Assembly: GCF_002257705.1 (NCBI RefSeq)
Contig: NZ_LSLK01000102.1
Coordinates: 1-64,000, forward strand
Length of the DNA: 64,000 nucleotides
Reading direction: 5' to 3'
Source: Sporomusa silvacetica DSM 10669
Lineage (GTDB): Bacteria; Bacillota; Negativicutes; Sporomusales; Sporomusaceae
Shown in pieces: positions 24,354 through 33,519 of this stretch. The translations under genes and the position numbers were made by a program. The notes beneath the pieces were generated by a model. It had not been told where the DNA came from. It saw only the letters and a program-made list of their open reading frames with translations, and made no database searches. The first letter of the stretch is position 1. Each line of letters begins with the position of its first letter.

Positions 24354-26831
24354 ATGTCAGAACTTATATTATCGCCTCAGGAGCAACGAATTCAAGCCGA
24401 GATACAAGGGGAAACGCCGCTGCATACCCGGGCGAGAACCGCTGATATTTTAAGATCATTTAAAGATACTAAGCCGCGCATTGATGTGGAGCGGGCTAAA
24501 TATTTTACTGAGTCTTTTCGGCAAACAGAGGGAGAACCGCTGCTTCTTCGATGGTCGAAGGCGTTAAAACACATTGCCGAAAATAGTACTGTCTACATTG
24601 ATGATTACCAACTCTTAGTTGGGAGAGCCGGGTATCAAGGGCGGTATGGCATATTATATCCTGAATTGGATGGCGATTTTCTGGGGTTGGCTATTGAGCA
24701 GATACCTACCCGGGTGGAATCTCCGTTTACTATTTCTGATGCGGATGCCCGCTTTGTTGTTGAGGAAATTGCGCCATATTGGCAGGGGAAAACCTTTCAT
24801 GAAAACCTGGCCCAAGCTTTACCTAAAGAAACACTAAAATACACCTATGACCCGAAAGATCCGCTCAAATCACGCTTTATTGTTAATGAAACGGCCTCTT
24901 TTCGATCTTCTATTCAATGGGTGCATGACTATGAAAAGGTGTTGAAACGGGGCTTTAAAGGCATTAAGACTGAGGCAGAACAAAAGCTATCCCTTTTAGA
25001 TCCACTAAGTCCTGTCGATGACAGGGAGAAGGCCCCTTTCCTCCAGGCGGTGGTTATTGTCTGTGATGCCATCATTCTCTGGGCTAACCGCCATGCCCAA
25101 TTAGCCGAAAAGCTGGCTGAAACAAAAAAGAATTTAAAACGAAAACAGGAACTCTTAAAAATCGCGGAAACCTGCCGCTGGGTGCCAGAAAATCCGGCCC
25201 GTAATTTCCGGGAGGCCATGCAAGCCCAGTGGTTCACCCAAATGTTTTCACGCATGGAACAAAAAACCGGCACTATTATTTCCAATGGCCGGATGGACCA
25301 ATATTTATATTCTTACTATCAACAAGATATTGAGGCCGGAATACTAACAGAAGAAGATACACTGCAACTTTTGGAATGCATGTGGTTGGCAATGGCTCAG
25401 TTTATTGATTTGTACATTTCACCGACCGGCGGTGCTTTTAATGAGGGATATGCTCATTGGGAGGCCGTGACGATCGGGGGACAGACACCTGAGGGACTGG
25501 ATGCCACTAATGAGCTGACATATCTGTTTTTACAGTCTAAACGCGAATTTCCCCTGCACTATCCTGATCTTGCCGCCCGTATCCACGGACGGGTATCTCA
25601 GCGCTACCTCTATGAGGTGGCAGAAACCATTAAAGAGGGCTCTGGCTTTCCTAAGCTAATCAATGATGAGGAAGTTGTCCCGCTGCTATTGGCAAAAGGA
25701 GCAACCTTTGAAGAAGCCTATGATTATGCGGTGTCTGGTTGCGCTGAATGCCGTATGCCTAACAGGGATACCTATACCAGTCCATGCGCTTATATTAACT
25801 TTCCGGCTGCTGTGGAAATGACTATATATAACGGAAAGATGAAACTCCACGGTGATGAGCAGATCGGCCTGAAAACAGGCGACCCTCGGGATTTTGTAAC
25901 CTGGGAGGAATTCTGGCAAGCCTATTTGGCTCAGCATATTAATTTTTTGAAGCAGGCCTTCATTCAACAACATGTTATCATCAATTTGCGGGCTAAGCAC
26001 TTTGCCTGGCCATTGGGTTCGGCGCTGCATGATCTCTGCATGAAGACATATAAAGACATTCACACGCCTGTTATCGAAGGCGGTATTGACTTGGGATATT
26101 TTGAATTCATGGGCTACGGTACAGTCGTTGATTCCCTGGCCGCTATTAAAAAGCTAGTCTATGAAGACAAGACGCTGACCATGGCTGAATTGGTTGAGGC
26201 TATGGAGTACAACTTTGAAGGCCGGGAAGTTGTCCGGCAATGGCTGCTTAATGCTCCGAAATATGGTAATAATGACGCCTACGCTGATGCTATTGCCAAA
26301 GAGTTGGATCGTCAGTGTCTGCAATTTACCCAAAAGTATTCTCAGGAGTTGGGCGTACACCTCGACCTCCGGCTAGTACCTTTTACTTCCCATGTTCCTT
26401 TTGGTAAAGTCGTTAGTGCAACTCCTAACGGTAGAAAGGCATATACGCCATTGTCTGACGGCTCGTCTGCCTCACAAGGCGCTGATGTAAACGGTCCTAC
26501 GGCGGTGCTTTTGTCTAACTACGCTTCCAAAAACTTCGGGTTCCGGGAACGCGCAGCCCGGTTGTTGAATGTTACGTTAAGCCCCTCGTGTGTAGCTGGT
26601 GATGAGGGCACTGGCAAGCTTGTTGCCTTTATCCGGTCCTGGTGTGACCTGAAATTATGGCATATCCAGTTTAATGTAATTAACAAAGAGACGCTGTTGA
26701 TGGCTAAAAAAGAGCCGGACAAATACCGCAATCTCATTGTCCGTATTGCCGGTTACAGCGCGTACTTTACCGATTTGTCCCCCGATTTGCAAGATGACCT
26801 CATTGCCCGTACAGCGCATACTGCTATTTGA
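24354..26831 (+). CDS. Glycyl radical enzyme 2, isethionate sulfite-lyase (IslA)-like
   Basis: An 825-residue paralogue of the enzyme at 5113. Glycyl radical site RIAGYSAYF (Gly800); active site SGCAECR with Cys463 and Glu465, plus an extra Cys466. Arg184, Gln188 and Arg673 stand five positions below the sulfonate-binding residues I recall for IslA (189, 193, 678), a constant offset. Phe677 matches IslA Phe682, unlike Val679 of the paralogue, so the pocket may be closer to that of isethionate lyase. It ends a seven-gene run from the Ntn hydrolase through the oxidoreductase and is followed by a terminator. It has no activase of its own here. Confidence 0.86.
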   Translation: MSELILSPQEQRIQAEIQGETPLHTRARTADILRSFKDTKPRIDVERAKYFTESFRQTEGEPLLLRWSKALKHIAENSTVYIDDYQLLVGRAGYQGRYGILYPELDGDFLGLAIEQIPTRVESPFTISDADARFVVEEIAPYWQGKTFHENLAQALPKETLKYTYDPKDPLKSRFIVNETASFRSSIQWVHDYEKVLKRGFKGIKTEAEQKLSLLDPLSPVDDREKAPFLQAVVIVCDAIILWANRHAQLAEKLAETKKNLKRKQELLKIAETCRWVPENPARNFREAMQAQWFTQMFSRMEQKTGTIISNGRMDQYLYSYYQQDIEAGILTEEDTLQLLECMWLAMAQFIDLYISPTGGAFNEGYAHWEAVTIGGQTPEGLDATNELTYLFLQSKREFPLHYPDLAARIHGRVSQRYLYEVAETIKEGSGFPKLINDEEVVPLLLAKGATFEEAYDYAVSGCAECRMPNRDTYTSPCAYINFPAAVEMTIYNGKMKLHGDEQIGLKTGDPRDFVTWEEFWQAYLAQHINFLKQAFIQQHVIINLRAKHFAWPLGSALHDLCMKTYKDIHTPVIEGGIDLGYFEFMGYGTVVDSLAAIKKLVYEDKTLTMAELVEAMEYNFEGREVVRQWLLNAPKYGNNDAYADAIAKELDRQCLQFTQKYSQELGVHLDLRLVPFTSHVPFGKVVSATPNGRKAYTPLSDGSSASQGADVNGPTAVLLSNYASKNFGFRERAARLLNVTLSPSCVAGDEGTGKLVAFIRSWCDLKLWHIQFNVINKETLLMAKKEPDKYRNLIVRIAGYSAYFTDLSPDLQDDLIARTAHTAI

Positions 26832-26849
26832 GTAAATATAAATAGACGG

Positions 26850-26893
26850 ATAGACCAGAGCAAGAATTGTCTCTGGTCTATTTATTTTATGTC
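26850..26893 (+). terminator. Terminator after GRE2
   Basis: ATAGACCAGAG (26850-26860) pairs with CTCTGGTCTAT (26871-26881), followed by TTATTTTAT. Confidence 0.85.
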
Positions 26894-26973
26894 AATGCTT
26901 GTATATTACAGGAATTGTAAGTATAATTTTGTTCAGTACTAGATGAAATCAGAATAAGCAGCTAGGGGGACGT

Positions 26974-27666
26974 TTGTTGAAAATACTTTTTTGGGATATT
27001 GATGGAACACTAATTAAAACAGCTAAAGCCGGCTTATATGCTTTTGCGCAGGCAACAACAGAACTTTGGGGCACCGCAGTGGATTTTGATAAGCTTACCA
27101 CAGCCGGCATGACAGATAATTATATTGCAAGACAGATTATTGAGGTATCTTCCGGTCGTGAGGCAAGCCGGAGCGAAATAGATAGGTTATGCCGTCGTTA
27201 TGAAGAACTTCTTCCCCGGGAGCTGGCTGCCAGAAAAGGGTTGGTTTTGCCTGAGGTAGCCAATATATTGGCTTGCCTGCATGAGCGTGACGACTACAAG
27301 CAGCTGTTGTTAACTGGCAATAGTAAAATGGGCGCGCAAATAAAGTTAAGGTATTTTGCGCTAGAGCGGTATTTTGATTTTGCCAGCAGTGCGTTTGCGG
27401 AGCAGTTTGAGCGAAGAGGTGATATAGCCAGTAATGCCCTGAAAATAGTGCACGCAAACTGGGGTGACCCCGGGCAGCATAAAATTTATGTAATTGGTGA
27501 TACTCCTCACGATATTGAGTGTGGTAAAGGCATTGGAGCGTACACAATCGGCGTTGCTACAGGCAGGTATTCTCTTGAAGAATTACAATGCTTGGCCCCA
27601 TGGTGGAGTATGGAAGTTTTTCCAGAACCGGAAATTTTTGCAACTAAGATTACCACAAGTGCGTAA
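26974..27666 (+). CDS. HAD-family hydrolase (phosphatase-like)
   Basis: A 230-residue HAD phosphatase. Motif I is DIDGTL (nucleophile Asp8 or Asp9 counting from the TTG start), motif II LTGNS, and motif IV GDTPHDIECGKG; a helical cap lies between I and II. AGGGGGA precedes two tandem TTG codons at 26974 and 26977, either of which could start. It stands alone between two terminated units. Substrate unknown; phosphoglycolate-type phosphatases are the nearest general match. Confidence 0.85.
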   Translation: MLKILFWDIDGTLIKTAKAGLYAFAQATTELWGTAVDFDKLTTAGMTDNYIARQIIEVSSGREASRSEIDRLCRRYEELLPRELAARKGLVLPEVANILACLHERDDYKQLLLTGNSKMGAQIKLRYFALERYFDFASSAFAEQFERRGDIASNALKIVHANWGDPGQHKIYVIGDTPHDIECGKGIGAYTIGVATGRYSLEELQCLAPWWSMEVFPEPEIFATKITTSA

Positions 27667-27793
27667 TGCCAGCTATAGTGAGTATGCTGAGCTTCTACAT
27701 ATATTTTGAATTGCAGTGAAGGTAAGAATAAAGCGATTGTCGAACAAAATATAACGAGCCCAGCATACTATTCAAAGGAAATGAGGTTGTATA

Positions 27794-28747
27794 ATGAAAA
27801 AAAACGTTGTTTTAATTACAATTGCGCTGCTGCTGCTGGTCTTGGCAGGATGCGCTAGTGAAAAAAAAGAAAATACAGTGCAAAAGCAAGGTCAGCTACA
27901 GAATATTACCATTGGTCTTATGCCTGACGTAGATTCCATTCCTTTTATTATTGCTCAGGAAAAGGGTTATTTTAAAGAAGAAGGGATAACGGTTACGCTG
28001 AAACCGTTTAAAAGTGCCATGGAACGGGATAGTGCCCTGCAAAGTGGTAATTTGGATGGTGCCATCTCTGATGTGTTAGCCGAGGCCTTTGCTAAGGCTG
28101 GTGGCTTTGATACTGTAATTACTGCCTTAACAAACGGCAGCTATAAATTAGTTGTGAATAAAAGTGAGACAGCCGCATCTGTTCAAGATCTCAAGGGAAA
28201 AAATGTGGCTATTTCTAAAAATACCATTATTGAATATGTCACTGACAGGATAGCCACAGAAGGCGGATTAACCACAACCGATATGAACAAAACCGTCATT
28301 CCGCAGATTCCTGCCCGCTTAGAAATGCTGCAAAATAACAAGATTAGTGCTGCCACCTTGCCTGACCCGCTGGCAACAGTAGCTGTAAAAAATGGCGGCA
28401 GGGTAATAAATGCGTCGGAACAATTGGGCATTAATCCAGGAGTTATGCTATTTACTACTAAGGCCATCAATGAAAAAGAGCAAGAAATTCAGGCTATGTA
28501 TCGAGCTTATAACAAGGCTGTAGATTATTTGGCGCGCGAACCGATGGATAGCTACATTGATATGGTCATCGAAAAAGCCGGCTTTCCGCAAGACGTTAAA
28601 GGAGCGCTTATTCTGCCTAAATACAAAAAAGCGACTGCACCACAGCAAAAGGATATTGATGATGTGATTACCTGGATGCAATCAAGGCAGCTTATTCAGC
28701 AGAAATATCAATATACCGAGTTGGTTGATACCCGGTTTGTCAGGTAG
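27794..28747 (+). CDS. ABC transporter substrate-binding lipoprotein (NMT1/TauA type) 4
   Basis: A 317-residue lipoprotein with lipobox VLAGC (Cys20). LQNITIGLMPDVDSIPFIIAQEKGYFKEEGI and LDGAISDVLAEAFAKAGG follow the NMT1-type fold, but the ligand loop (ISKNTIIEYVTD) differs from the other three binding proteins and there is no GPP-IEAFAG block, so its ligand is probably different. First gene of the third ABC operon. Confidence 0.9.
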   Translation: MKKNVVLITIALLLLVLAGCASEKKENTVQKQGQLQNITIGLMPDVDSIPFIIAQEKGYFKEEGITVTLKPFKSAMERDSALQSGNLDGAISDVLAEAFAKAGGFDTVITALTNGSYKLVVNKSETAASVQDLKGKNVAISKNTIIEYVTDRIATEGGLTTTDMNKTVIPQIPARLEMLQNNKISAATLPDPLATVAVKNGGRVINASEQLGINPGVMLFTTKAINEKEQEIQAMYRAYNKAVDYLAREPMDSYIDMVIEKAGFPQDVKGALILPKYKKATAPQQKDIDDVITWMQSRQLIQQKYQYTELVDTRFVR

Positions 28748-28752
28748 TAGCT

Positions 28753-29505
28753 ATGATCCAGATTAAAGCTTTGAATATAGCTTATGAATCTAGCGGAGTC
28801 CGCACCGAGGTGCTTACAGATATTAATCTGGAGCTGGCCGCCGGGGAGACTTGTGCCATCATTGGTCCTTCCGGTTGTGGAAAATCAACAATGTTAAAAA
28901 TCCTGGCCGGAATTATTACCGACTTTGATGGTACTGTCCTAATTAATGGACAACCAGTTATGCCTGAGCAGCAGACTATCGGATTTATTCCGCAGAACTA
29001 TGGATTATTGCCTTGGAAAAACATAACAGATAACATTCGACTCGGTGTCAAAATTAAGAACAAAAATACCAATGACAGTGGCAATAATCTTGCAAAGATG
29101 GTGCAACTGCTGGGGTTGGGCGGCTTGGAAAATCGTTATCCCGGCGAACTAAGTGGTGGTCAGCAACAGCGTGTTGCGTTAGCTCGTGCCTTTCTGCTGC
29201 AGCCTGATTTGTTACTGATGGATGAGCCATTTTCTGCCCTGGATGCCATGACGCGGGAAGAAATACAGAATGTGTTTTTAGCTGTTTGGAGAAAATATTC
29301 TGTTTCCACTATCCTAGTTACCCATCATGTGGAAGAGGCTGTATATTTAGGCCGGAAAATCGTGATTTTATCGGCTGCTCCGGGGACAGTCAGCAAAGTA
29401 ATTGATAATCCACTTTTTGGAGTAGAAGATATTCGCAACCGCCAGGATTTTTTTCAACTCTGTCTTGAGTTACGGAAGACAATAAAAGAGGATTGGTCAA
29501 AATGA
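28753..29505 (+). CDS. ABC transporter ATP-binding protein (SsuB/TauB type) 3
   Basis: A 250-residue ATPase: Walker A GPSGCGKST, Q-loop FIPQNYGLLPW, signature LSGGQQQR, Walker B LLLMDEPFSALD, then VTHHVEEA, with His in place of the usual Asp after the switch His. Its stop overlaps the start of the permease gene (ATGA). Confidence 0.93.
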   Translation: MIQIKALNIAYESSGVRTEVLTDINLELAAGETCAIIGPSGCGKSTMLKILAGIITDFDGTVLINGQPVMPEQQTIGFIPQNYGLLPWKNITDNIRLGVKIKNKNTNDSGNNLAKMVQLLGLGGLENRYPGELSGGQQQRVALARAFLLQPDLLLMDEPFSALDAMTREEIQNVFLAVWRKYSVSTILVTHHVEEAVYLGRKIVILSAAPGTVSKVIDNPLFGVEDIRNRQDFFQLCLELRKTIKEDWSK

Positions 29506-30248
29506 AAGAAAAAGGAGCAGGGGTTTGGTATCTCTATGGTATGCTAATCTTCCTAATTCTGTGGCAGGCAGCTGCTAGTTGGCTGCAGCTGCCCATTATT
29601 CCATCTCCGGGGATAGTACTTGTTAATTTACTCCATATTTTCTTGCCACAGATTGCTGTTCATGGGCTTTATAGTTTGTGGCGGATTGTTGCTGGAGTTT
29701 TGTTTGCCGTCATTGTTGGTGTTCCGCTGGGGCTTTGTATGGGTTATTTCTCCAAATGGGACAGGCTGTTATCGCCCCTCGTTTATTTGACATACCCTAT
29801 ACCCAAAATTGCCCTTCTGCCTGTCGTAATGTTATTGTTGGGCTTAGGGGAAGTAGCAAAGATTCTAATGATATTTTTAATCGTTGTCTTTCAGGTAATT
29901 GTTGCTGTAAGGGATGGAGTTAAAGGAATTCCCAAAGAAACCTACTACCCGTTATATTCGCTAGGAGCCGGGTTCGGTGACATCTTTCGAGATATTCTCA
30001 TTCCGGCTTCTATGCCAAAATTTTTGACAGCGTTACGGGTGGCCATGGCTACGGCTGTGTCGGTACTCTTTTTTACCGAAACCTTTGGAACCCAGTATGG
30101 GATGGGGTATTTCATCATGGACGCATGGCTGAGGGTCAATTACCTGGAAATGTATTCCGGTATTGTAGTATTAAGCACCATCGGGTTGATTTTATTTGGT
30201 ACCATTGATTACTTGGAACGAAAACTGTGTGGCTGGCAGTATAAGTAA
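29502..30248 (+). CDS. ABC transporter permease (SsuC/TauC type) 3
   Basis: A 248-residue permease with about six spans; LTYPIPKIALLPVVMLLLG is the signature in the place where the other two have RPIP-I-WIPV, and IPASMPKFLTALRVAMA holds the coupling region. ATG 29502 overlaps the ATPase stop. It differs from permeases 1 and 2 and is closer to the thiamine-precursor/pyrimidine type side of the family. Confidence 0.9.
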   Translation: MKEKGAGVWYLYGMLIFLILWQAAASWLQLPIIPSPGIVLVNLLHIFLPQIAVHGLYSLWRIVAGVLFAVIVGVPLGLCMGYFSKWDRLLSPLVYLTYPIPKIALLPVVMLLLGLGEVAKILMIFLIVVFQVIVAVRDGVKGIPKETYYPLYSLGAGFGDIFRDILIPASMPKFLTALRVAMATAVSVLFFTETFGTQYGMGYFIMDAWLRVNYLEMYSGIVVLSTIGLILFGTIDYLERKLCGWQYK

Positions 30249-30265
30249 CTATGGGGGGAAATGGT

Positions 30266-30844
30266 ATGGTAAAAGTACTAGCACTGCTGGGTAGTCCCAG
30301 AGCTCATGGGGCAAACAGTGTGGTCGTCGAGGAAGTGCTGCGGGGAGCGGCTGCGTGCAGCGCAATTGAGGTTGAAAAAGTGTGGCTTAATCAAGGTAAG
30401 CTTACACCTTGTCAGGCTTGTGAGAGTTGTTTTAAGACCGGACGCTGCCGCTTGCAAGATGACATGGAGCCTATCTATACGGCAATAGTTGCGGCAGACG
30501 CGGTTATTTTAGCTGCTCCGATATATTTTAGTGGTATGAGTGCCCAAACAAAGATAATGATTGATCGTTGCCAGCCATTTTGGGCTGCTAAATATATAAT
30601 GAAATCGGATGCATTTGCAGGAAAAAGACGTCCCGGCTTATCTATCGCAACAGGTGGTCAACCATTATATGAGGGGCAGTTTATCGGATCAGAGTATGTA
30701 GCAAGTTTATTTTTTAAAATGATTGGGGTAAAAAATATCGGTAGTCTCACGCTGTCTGATCTAGATGCCAGGCCGCTCTCGGAGCGACCAACTGACCTGG
30801 AACGAGCGTTTGAACTTGGGAAGCTGTTAACACAGCCTATATAG
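30266..30844 (+). CDS. Iron-sulfur flavoprotein / NADPH-dependent FMN reductase family
   Basis: A 192-residue flavodoxin-fold protein. LLGSPRAHGANSVVVEEV is the FMN phosphate-binding loop and TPCQACESCFKTGRC carries the compact cysteine set of iron-sulfur flavoproteins. The central LAAPIYFSGMSAQTKIMIDRC is typical of the family. GGGGGG precedes ATG 30266; an earlier ATG at 30251 overlaps that site. It follows the third ABC operon by 17 bases and may supply electrons for the imported compound. Confidence 0.87.
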   Translation: MVKVLALLGSPRAHGANSVVVEEVLRGAAACSAIEVEKVWLNQGKLTPCQACESCFKTGRCRLQDDMEPIYTAIVAADAVILAAPIYFSGMSAQTKIMIDRCQPFWAAKYIMKSDAFAGKRRPGLSIATGGQPLYEGQFIGSEYVASLFFKMIGVKNIGSLTLSDLDARPLSERPTDLERAFELGKLLTQPI

Positions 30845-30850
30845 AAGCTA

Positions 30851-30885
30851 GTAAAAAGCAGGGCGCTGAGCGTCCTGCTTTTTAC
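30851..30885. terminator. Bidirectional terminator
   Basis: Perfect 12-bp arms (GTAAAAAGCAGG and its complement) with an 11-base loop; it has an A-run on one side and a T-run on the other and sits between convergent genes. Confidence 0.88.
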
Positions 30886-30887
30886 TG

Positions 30888-31337
30888 CTATTGTACCGTA
30901 ACCCACAGGTCAGTTGCTCTGTCGGTCTCAGTACTGTTGGGAATAATTTGGAGCTTGCCTTTGCCGGCCTGTTTAGCGACAAAGACGAGTTGACCGGTGC
31001 TGCTTTGGTCACCTTCCTGTTGCATCACATCGCCAAAAAAATTATCATTGCCTGACGTAAAACGGGTGTTCTTGGTCAGACCAGGGGCTGGCTGCAGAAT
31101 AAGCTTTTGGCCTATCTTGAGTACCAGATTATTGGCTGAAAGCTGTACGGGGCCGGTATCACCATAATTATAAGTGACCTTGTATTCCTGAACGTCGGTG
31201 GTTGGTTTAGCTGGAGAAGGAGGCACAGTGGGGTTCTGCGGTTCAACAGGAGTCATGTTGTTGGTGCAGCCCCCAATTAGCAAGCAGGCTACCAGGAGTA
31301 ATAAAGTGACTGTCTGTACGATCTTAGGATAAATCAT
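30888..31337 (-). CDS. Secreted lipoprotein with a chagasin-like beta domain
   Basis: A 149-residue lipoprotein; lipobox LIGGC (Cys24), then a proline-rich linker (PVEPQNPTVPPSPAKPTT) and a beta-strand domain. The order of strands (LVLKIGQKLILQPAP, then GQLVFVAKQAGKGKLQIIP) recalls peptidase inhibitor I42 (chagasin), but the NPTTGY loop of that family is not seen, so this is only a fold-level guess. AGGAGG lies ahead of ATG at 31337; an upstream in-frame ATG at 31457 would add 40 polar residues before the signal peptide and is unlikely. Confidence 0.75.
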   Translation of the reverse strand: MIYPKIVQTVTLLLLVACLLIGGCTNNMTPVEPQNPTVPPSPAKPTTDVQEYKVTYNYGDTGPVQLSANNLVLKIGQKLILQPAPGLTKNTRFTSGNDNFFGDVMQQEGDQSSTGQLVFVAKQAGKGKLQIIPNSTETDRATDLWVTVQ

Positions 31338-31497
31338 TTTTACAAACCTCCTAGAATTAGTGTTATCGTTATTATTAGGAATTTGTTCGTTATTATGATG
31401 ACCAAGTTGCAGAAAAAGTTTGCTTTGTTTCGCCTGCTCGTTGTGTACAAATGTCAAAATTCGGGCAGACTATCAGCTAAAATACGGAGGTGATTTC

Positions 31498-32895
31498 ATG
31501 TTATTAAGCTGGCTGATGATGAAACTGATGGATCCGATGGCTGATGAAGCTATGGCTAAATTGCTAACAGAAGATTATCCGGATAACCCGTTTCTCATGG
31601 TACCCGTGGCCGAGAAATTATCGCCCCGCGCCATTATGGAAGCGGCTATGCGGGCTGAACTAGGCACAGAATTGACCCGGCCATTAGGCAGCCCGGTTGT
31701 TTTGTCACCCTGGGAGCAGCTATTACTTAACCCCAAACAGCTATTTCAATTGCCGTACCCTGATTATACGCAGGTCGATACGACAACTGTGATTGGTCCT
31801 ATGGCCAAACGGCCCCTGCAATTAGCTATACCGATCATGATTACTGGCATGTCCTATGGCGGCTCATTGAGTTTGCTCATGAAGATGGCGTTAGCCAAAG
31901 GAGCGGCGCTAGCTGGCACCTCAACCAATACGGGTGAATCGGCTGTTACCAATGAGGAACGTGACGCCGCCAAATTTCTGATAGGACAGTATCACCGGGG
32001 CGGGCAGCTAAGTGGTCAGGAACAACTGAGCCGGTTGGATGCTATTGAGATTCAGTTAGGTCAGGGAGCCTGGGGTGGGGCCGTCGACGAGCCCATGCCT
32101 GCTGACAAAATTGGGCGACATTTGCGACAAGCCTGGCATTTGGAGGAAGGGCAGGGTAGCACAGTCTATGCGAGAATGCCAGGAAAACAAACATCCCGGG
32201 ATTACATTACTATGGTTAACAATATGAAAGCCCAGTATGATGTACCAGTAGGTGTAAAAATTGCCGGAACTGATTACATTGAATATGAACTGGCAGTAAT
32301 TGCTCAAACTCAGGCCGACTATATTGTTGTCGACGGTTCAGAAGGTGGGACGGCCGCATCCAATCCTACGTTACAAGATGATGTTGGCTTGCCTACCTTC
32401 CATACTCTTGTGCGAACGATAGACTGGCTAGTGGAAAATAATCTACGCAGTCGTTTTAGCGTAATTGCCACAGGTGGGCTGACAACCCCGGGACATTTTC
32501 TTAAGGCTTTGGCGCTGGGGGCGGACGCTGTCTATATTGGTAGTATTGCATTGATGGCAGCCATGCAGGCTCAAGTCGCAAAAACGCTGCCACAGGCAAA
32601 CCCTACCCAAATGGCGATGTATACAGGGAAAATGAATGACAAACTGGATGTTGACCACGCAGCACAACATTTGGCTAACTTTTTAACCTCCTGCCGGGCC
32701 GAAATGCAGCTTGCTGCGCAAGCGGTCGGCAGACAAGCATTACGAGATTTAGATCGCAGCGATCTTGTATCAGTGGAAAGGGATTTGGCGGAATTTGCTG
32801 GGATTCGTTATGCGGCTAGTCACAGGTCATCTCATCAGGTGCAGTCAGGTGCTCAGAAAGTACAGTGTCAGCAGCGGGAACTTCAAATGCATTAA
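31498..32895 (+). CDS. FMN-binding glutamate synthase-like protein
   Basis: A 465-residue protein of the GltB central/FMN domain family without the amidotransferase and other large-subunit domains. IPIMITGMSYGGSLSLLMKMALAKGA and GTSTNTGESAV form the start of the barrel, DYIVVDGSEGGTAASNPTLQDDVGLPT the FMN/substrate part and ATGGLTTPGHFLKALALGADAVYIGS the phosphate-binding end. No clear GltB-type 3Fe-4S cysteine set is visible. GGAGG precedes ATG 31498. Its electron partner and substrate are unknown; archaeal-type or methylamine-linked glutamate synthases are relatives. Confidence 0.87.
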   Translation: MLLSWLMMKLMDPMADEAMAKLLTEDYPDNPFLMVPVAEKLSPRAIMEAAMRAELGTELTRPLGSPVVLSPWEQLLLNPKQLFQLPYPDYTQVDTTTVIGPMAKRPLQLAIPIMITGMSYGGSLSLLMKMALAKGAALAGTSTNTGESAVTNEERDAAKFLIGQYHRGGQLSGQEQLSRLDAIEIQLGQGAWGGAVDEPMPADKIGRHLRQAWHLEEGQGSTVYARMPGKQTSRDYITMVNNMKAQYDVPVGVKIAGTDYIEYELAVIAQTQADYIVVDGSEGGTAASNPTLQDDVGLPTFHTLVRTIDWLVENNLRSRFSVIATGGLTTPGHFLKALALGADAVYIGSIALMAAMQAQVAKTLPQANPTQMAMYTGKMNDKLDVDHAAQHLANFLTSCRAEMQLAAQAVGRQALRDLDRSDLVSVERDLAEFAGIRYAASHRSSHQVQSGAQKVQCQQRELQMH

Positions 32896-32930
32896 TTGCA
32901 GCATAAGCAGGAAAAGCAGTGCAGCATAGC

Positions 32931-32982
32931 GAAAAGAGCCATAATTCTTCAAGGCGCTCCTTGGAGATTATGACTCTTTATT
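32931..32982 (+). terminator. Terminator after the glutamate synthase-like gene
   Basis: AAGAGCCATAAT pairs with ATTATGACTCTTT (one mismatch) around an inner CAAGG/CCTTG stem, then TATTT. Confidence 0.75.
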
Positions 32983-33015
32983 TAATTGAAGGTTGTATGA
33001 AGGGAAGGGTAGACG

Positions 33016-33519
33016 ATGGAACCGATTGAGATAGTAAATTTAACCCCAGATAGATTAGAAGAAGCTTTGGCTGTCTTCAAAGTGAGTGATTGGGATGAAG
33101 ATAGTTTGTTTTATGTAAAAGCGGAAATGCAGGCCTTTTTAAAAGGAGATATCAATGGTTACATTCGTGCCCATTTTATTGTGGCCATTGTTGATAAGCG
33201 GATAATTGGAGTAGCCGCTTGGGCACCGTCGATGTGCTCCTTTTGGCTTTATGAATTGTCCTGGGCCACCGTGTTACCCGAGTGGAGACACCGTGGGATC
33301 AATTCGTTAATGCTTACTGAGCGGCTACGCCAGATACGGGCTCACCATGGCTCAGAGGTATTTAGTGTAATGGTTTGCACCTGGGATAACCCCATGTATA
33401 CTCAAAATGGCTTTGTACCCATGGAGCCGCAAGGGCGAAGATCTTTAGATAAAAAAGGCAAATGTCTGCTATTGGCTCAGTTCGGTCTGGCTACAAAAAC
33501 TCCACCTGTCCATTGGTAA
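33016..33519 (+). CDS. GNAT-family N-acetyltransferase
   Basis: A 167-residue acetyltransferase. The acetyl-CoA loop is VLPEWRHRGINSLMLTERL (the R-x-x-G-x-x/A pattern), and VMVCTWDNPMYTQNGFVP holds the C-terminal beta bulge. Substrate not predictable. Its 3' end overlaps the end of the convergent xpt gene by 29 bases. Confidence 0.82.
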   Translation: MEPIEIVNLTPDRLEEALAVFKVSDWDEDSLFYVKAEMQAFLKGDINGYIRAHFIVAIVDKRIIGVAAWAPSMCSFWLYELSWATVLPEWRHRGINSLMLTERLRQIRAHHGSEVFSVMVCTWDNPMYTQNGFVPMEPQGRRSLDKKGKCLLLAQFGLATKTPPVHW

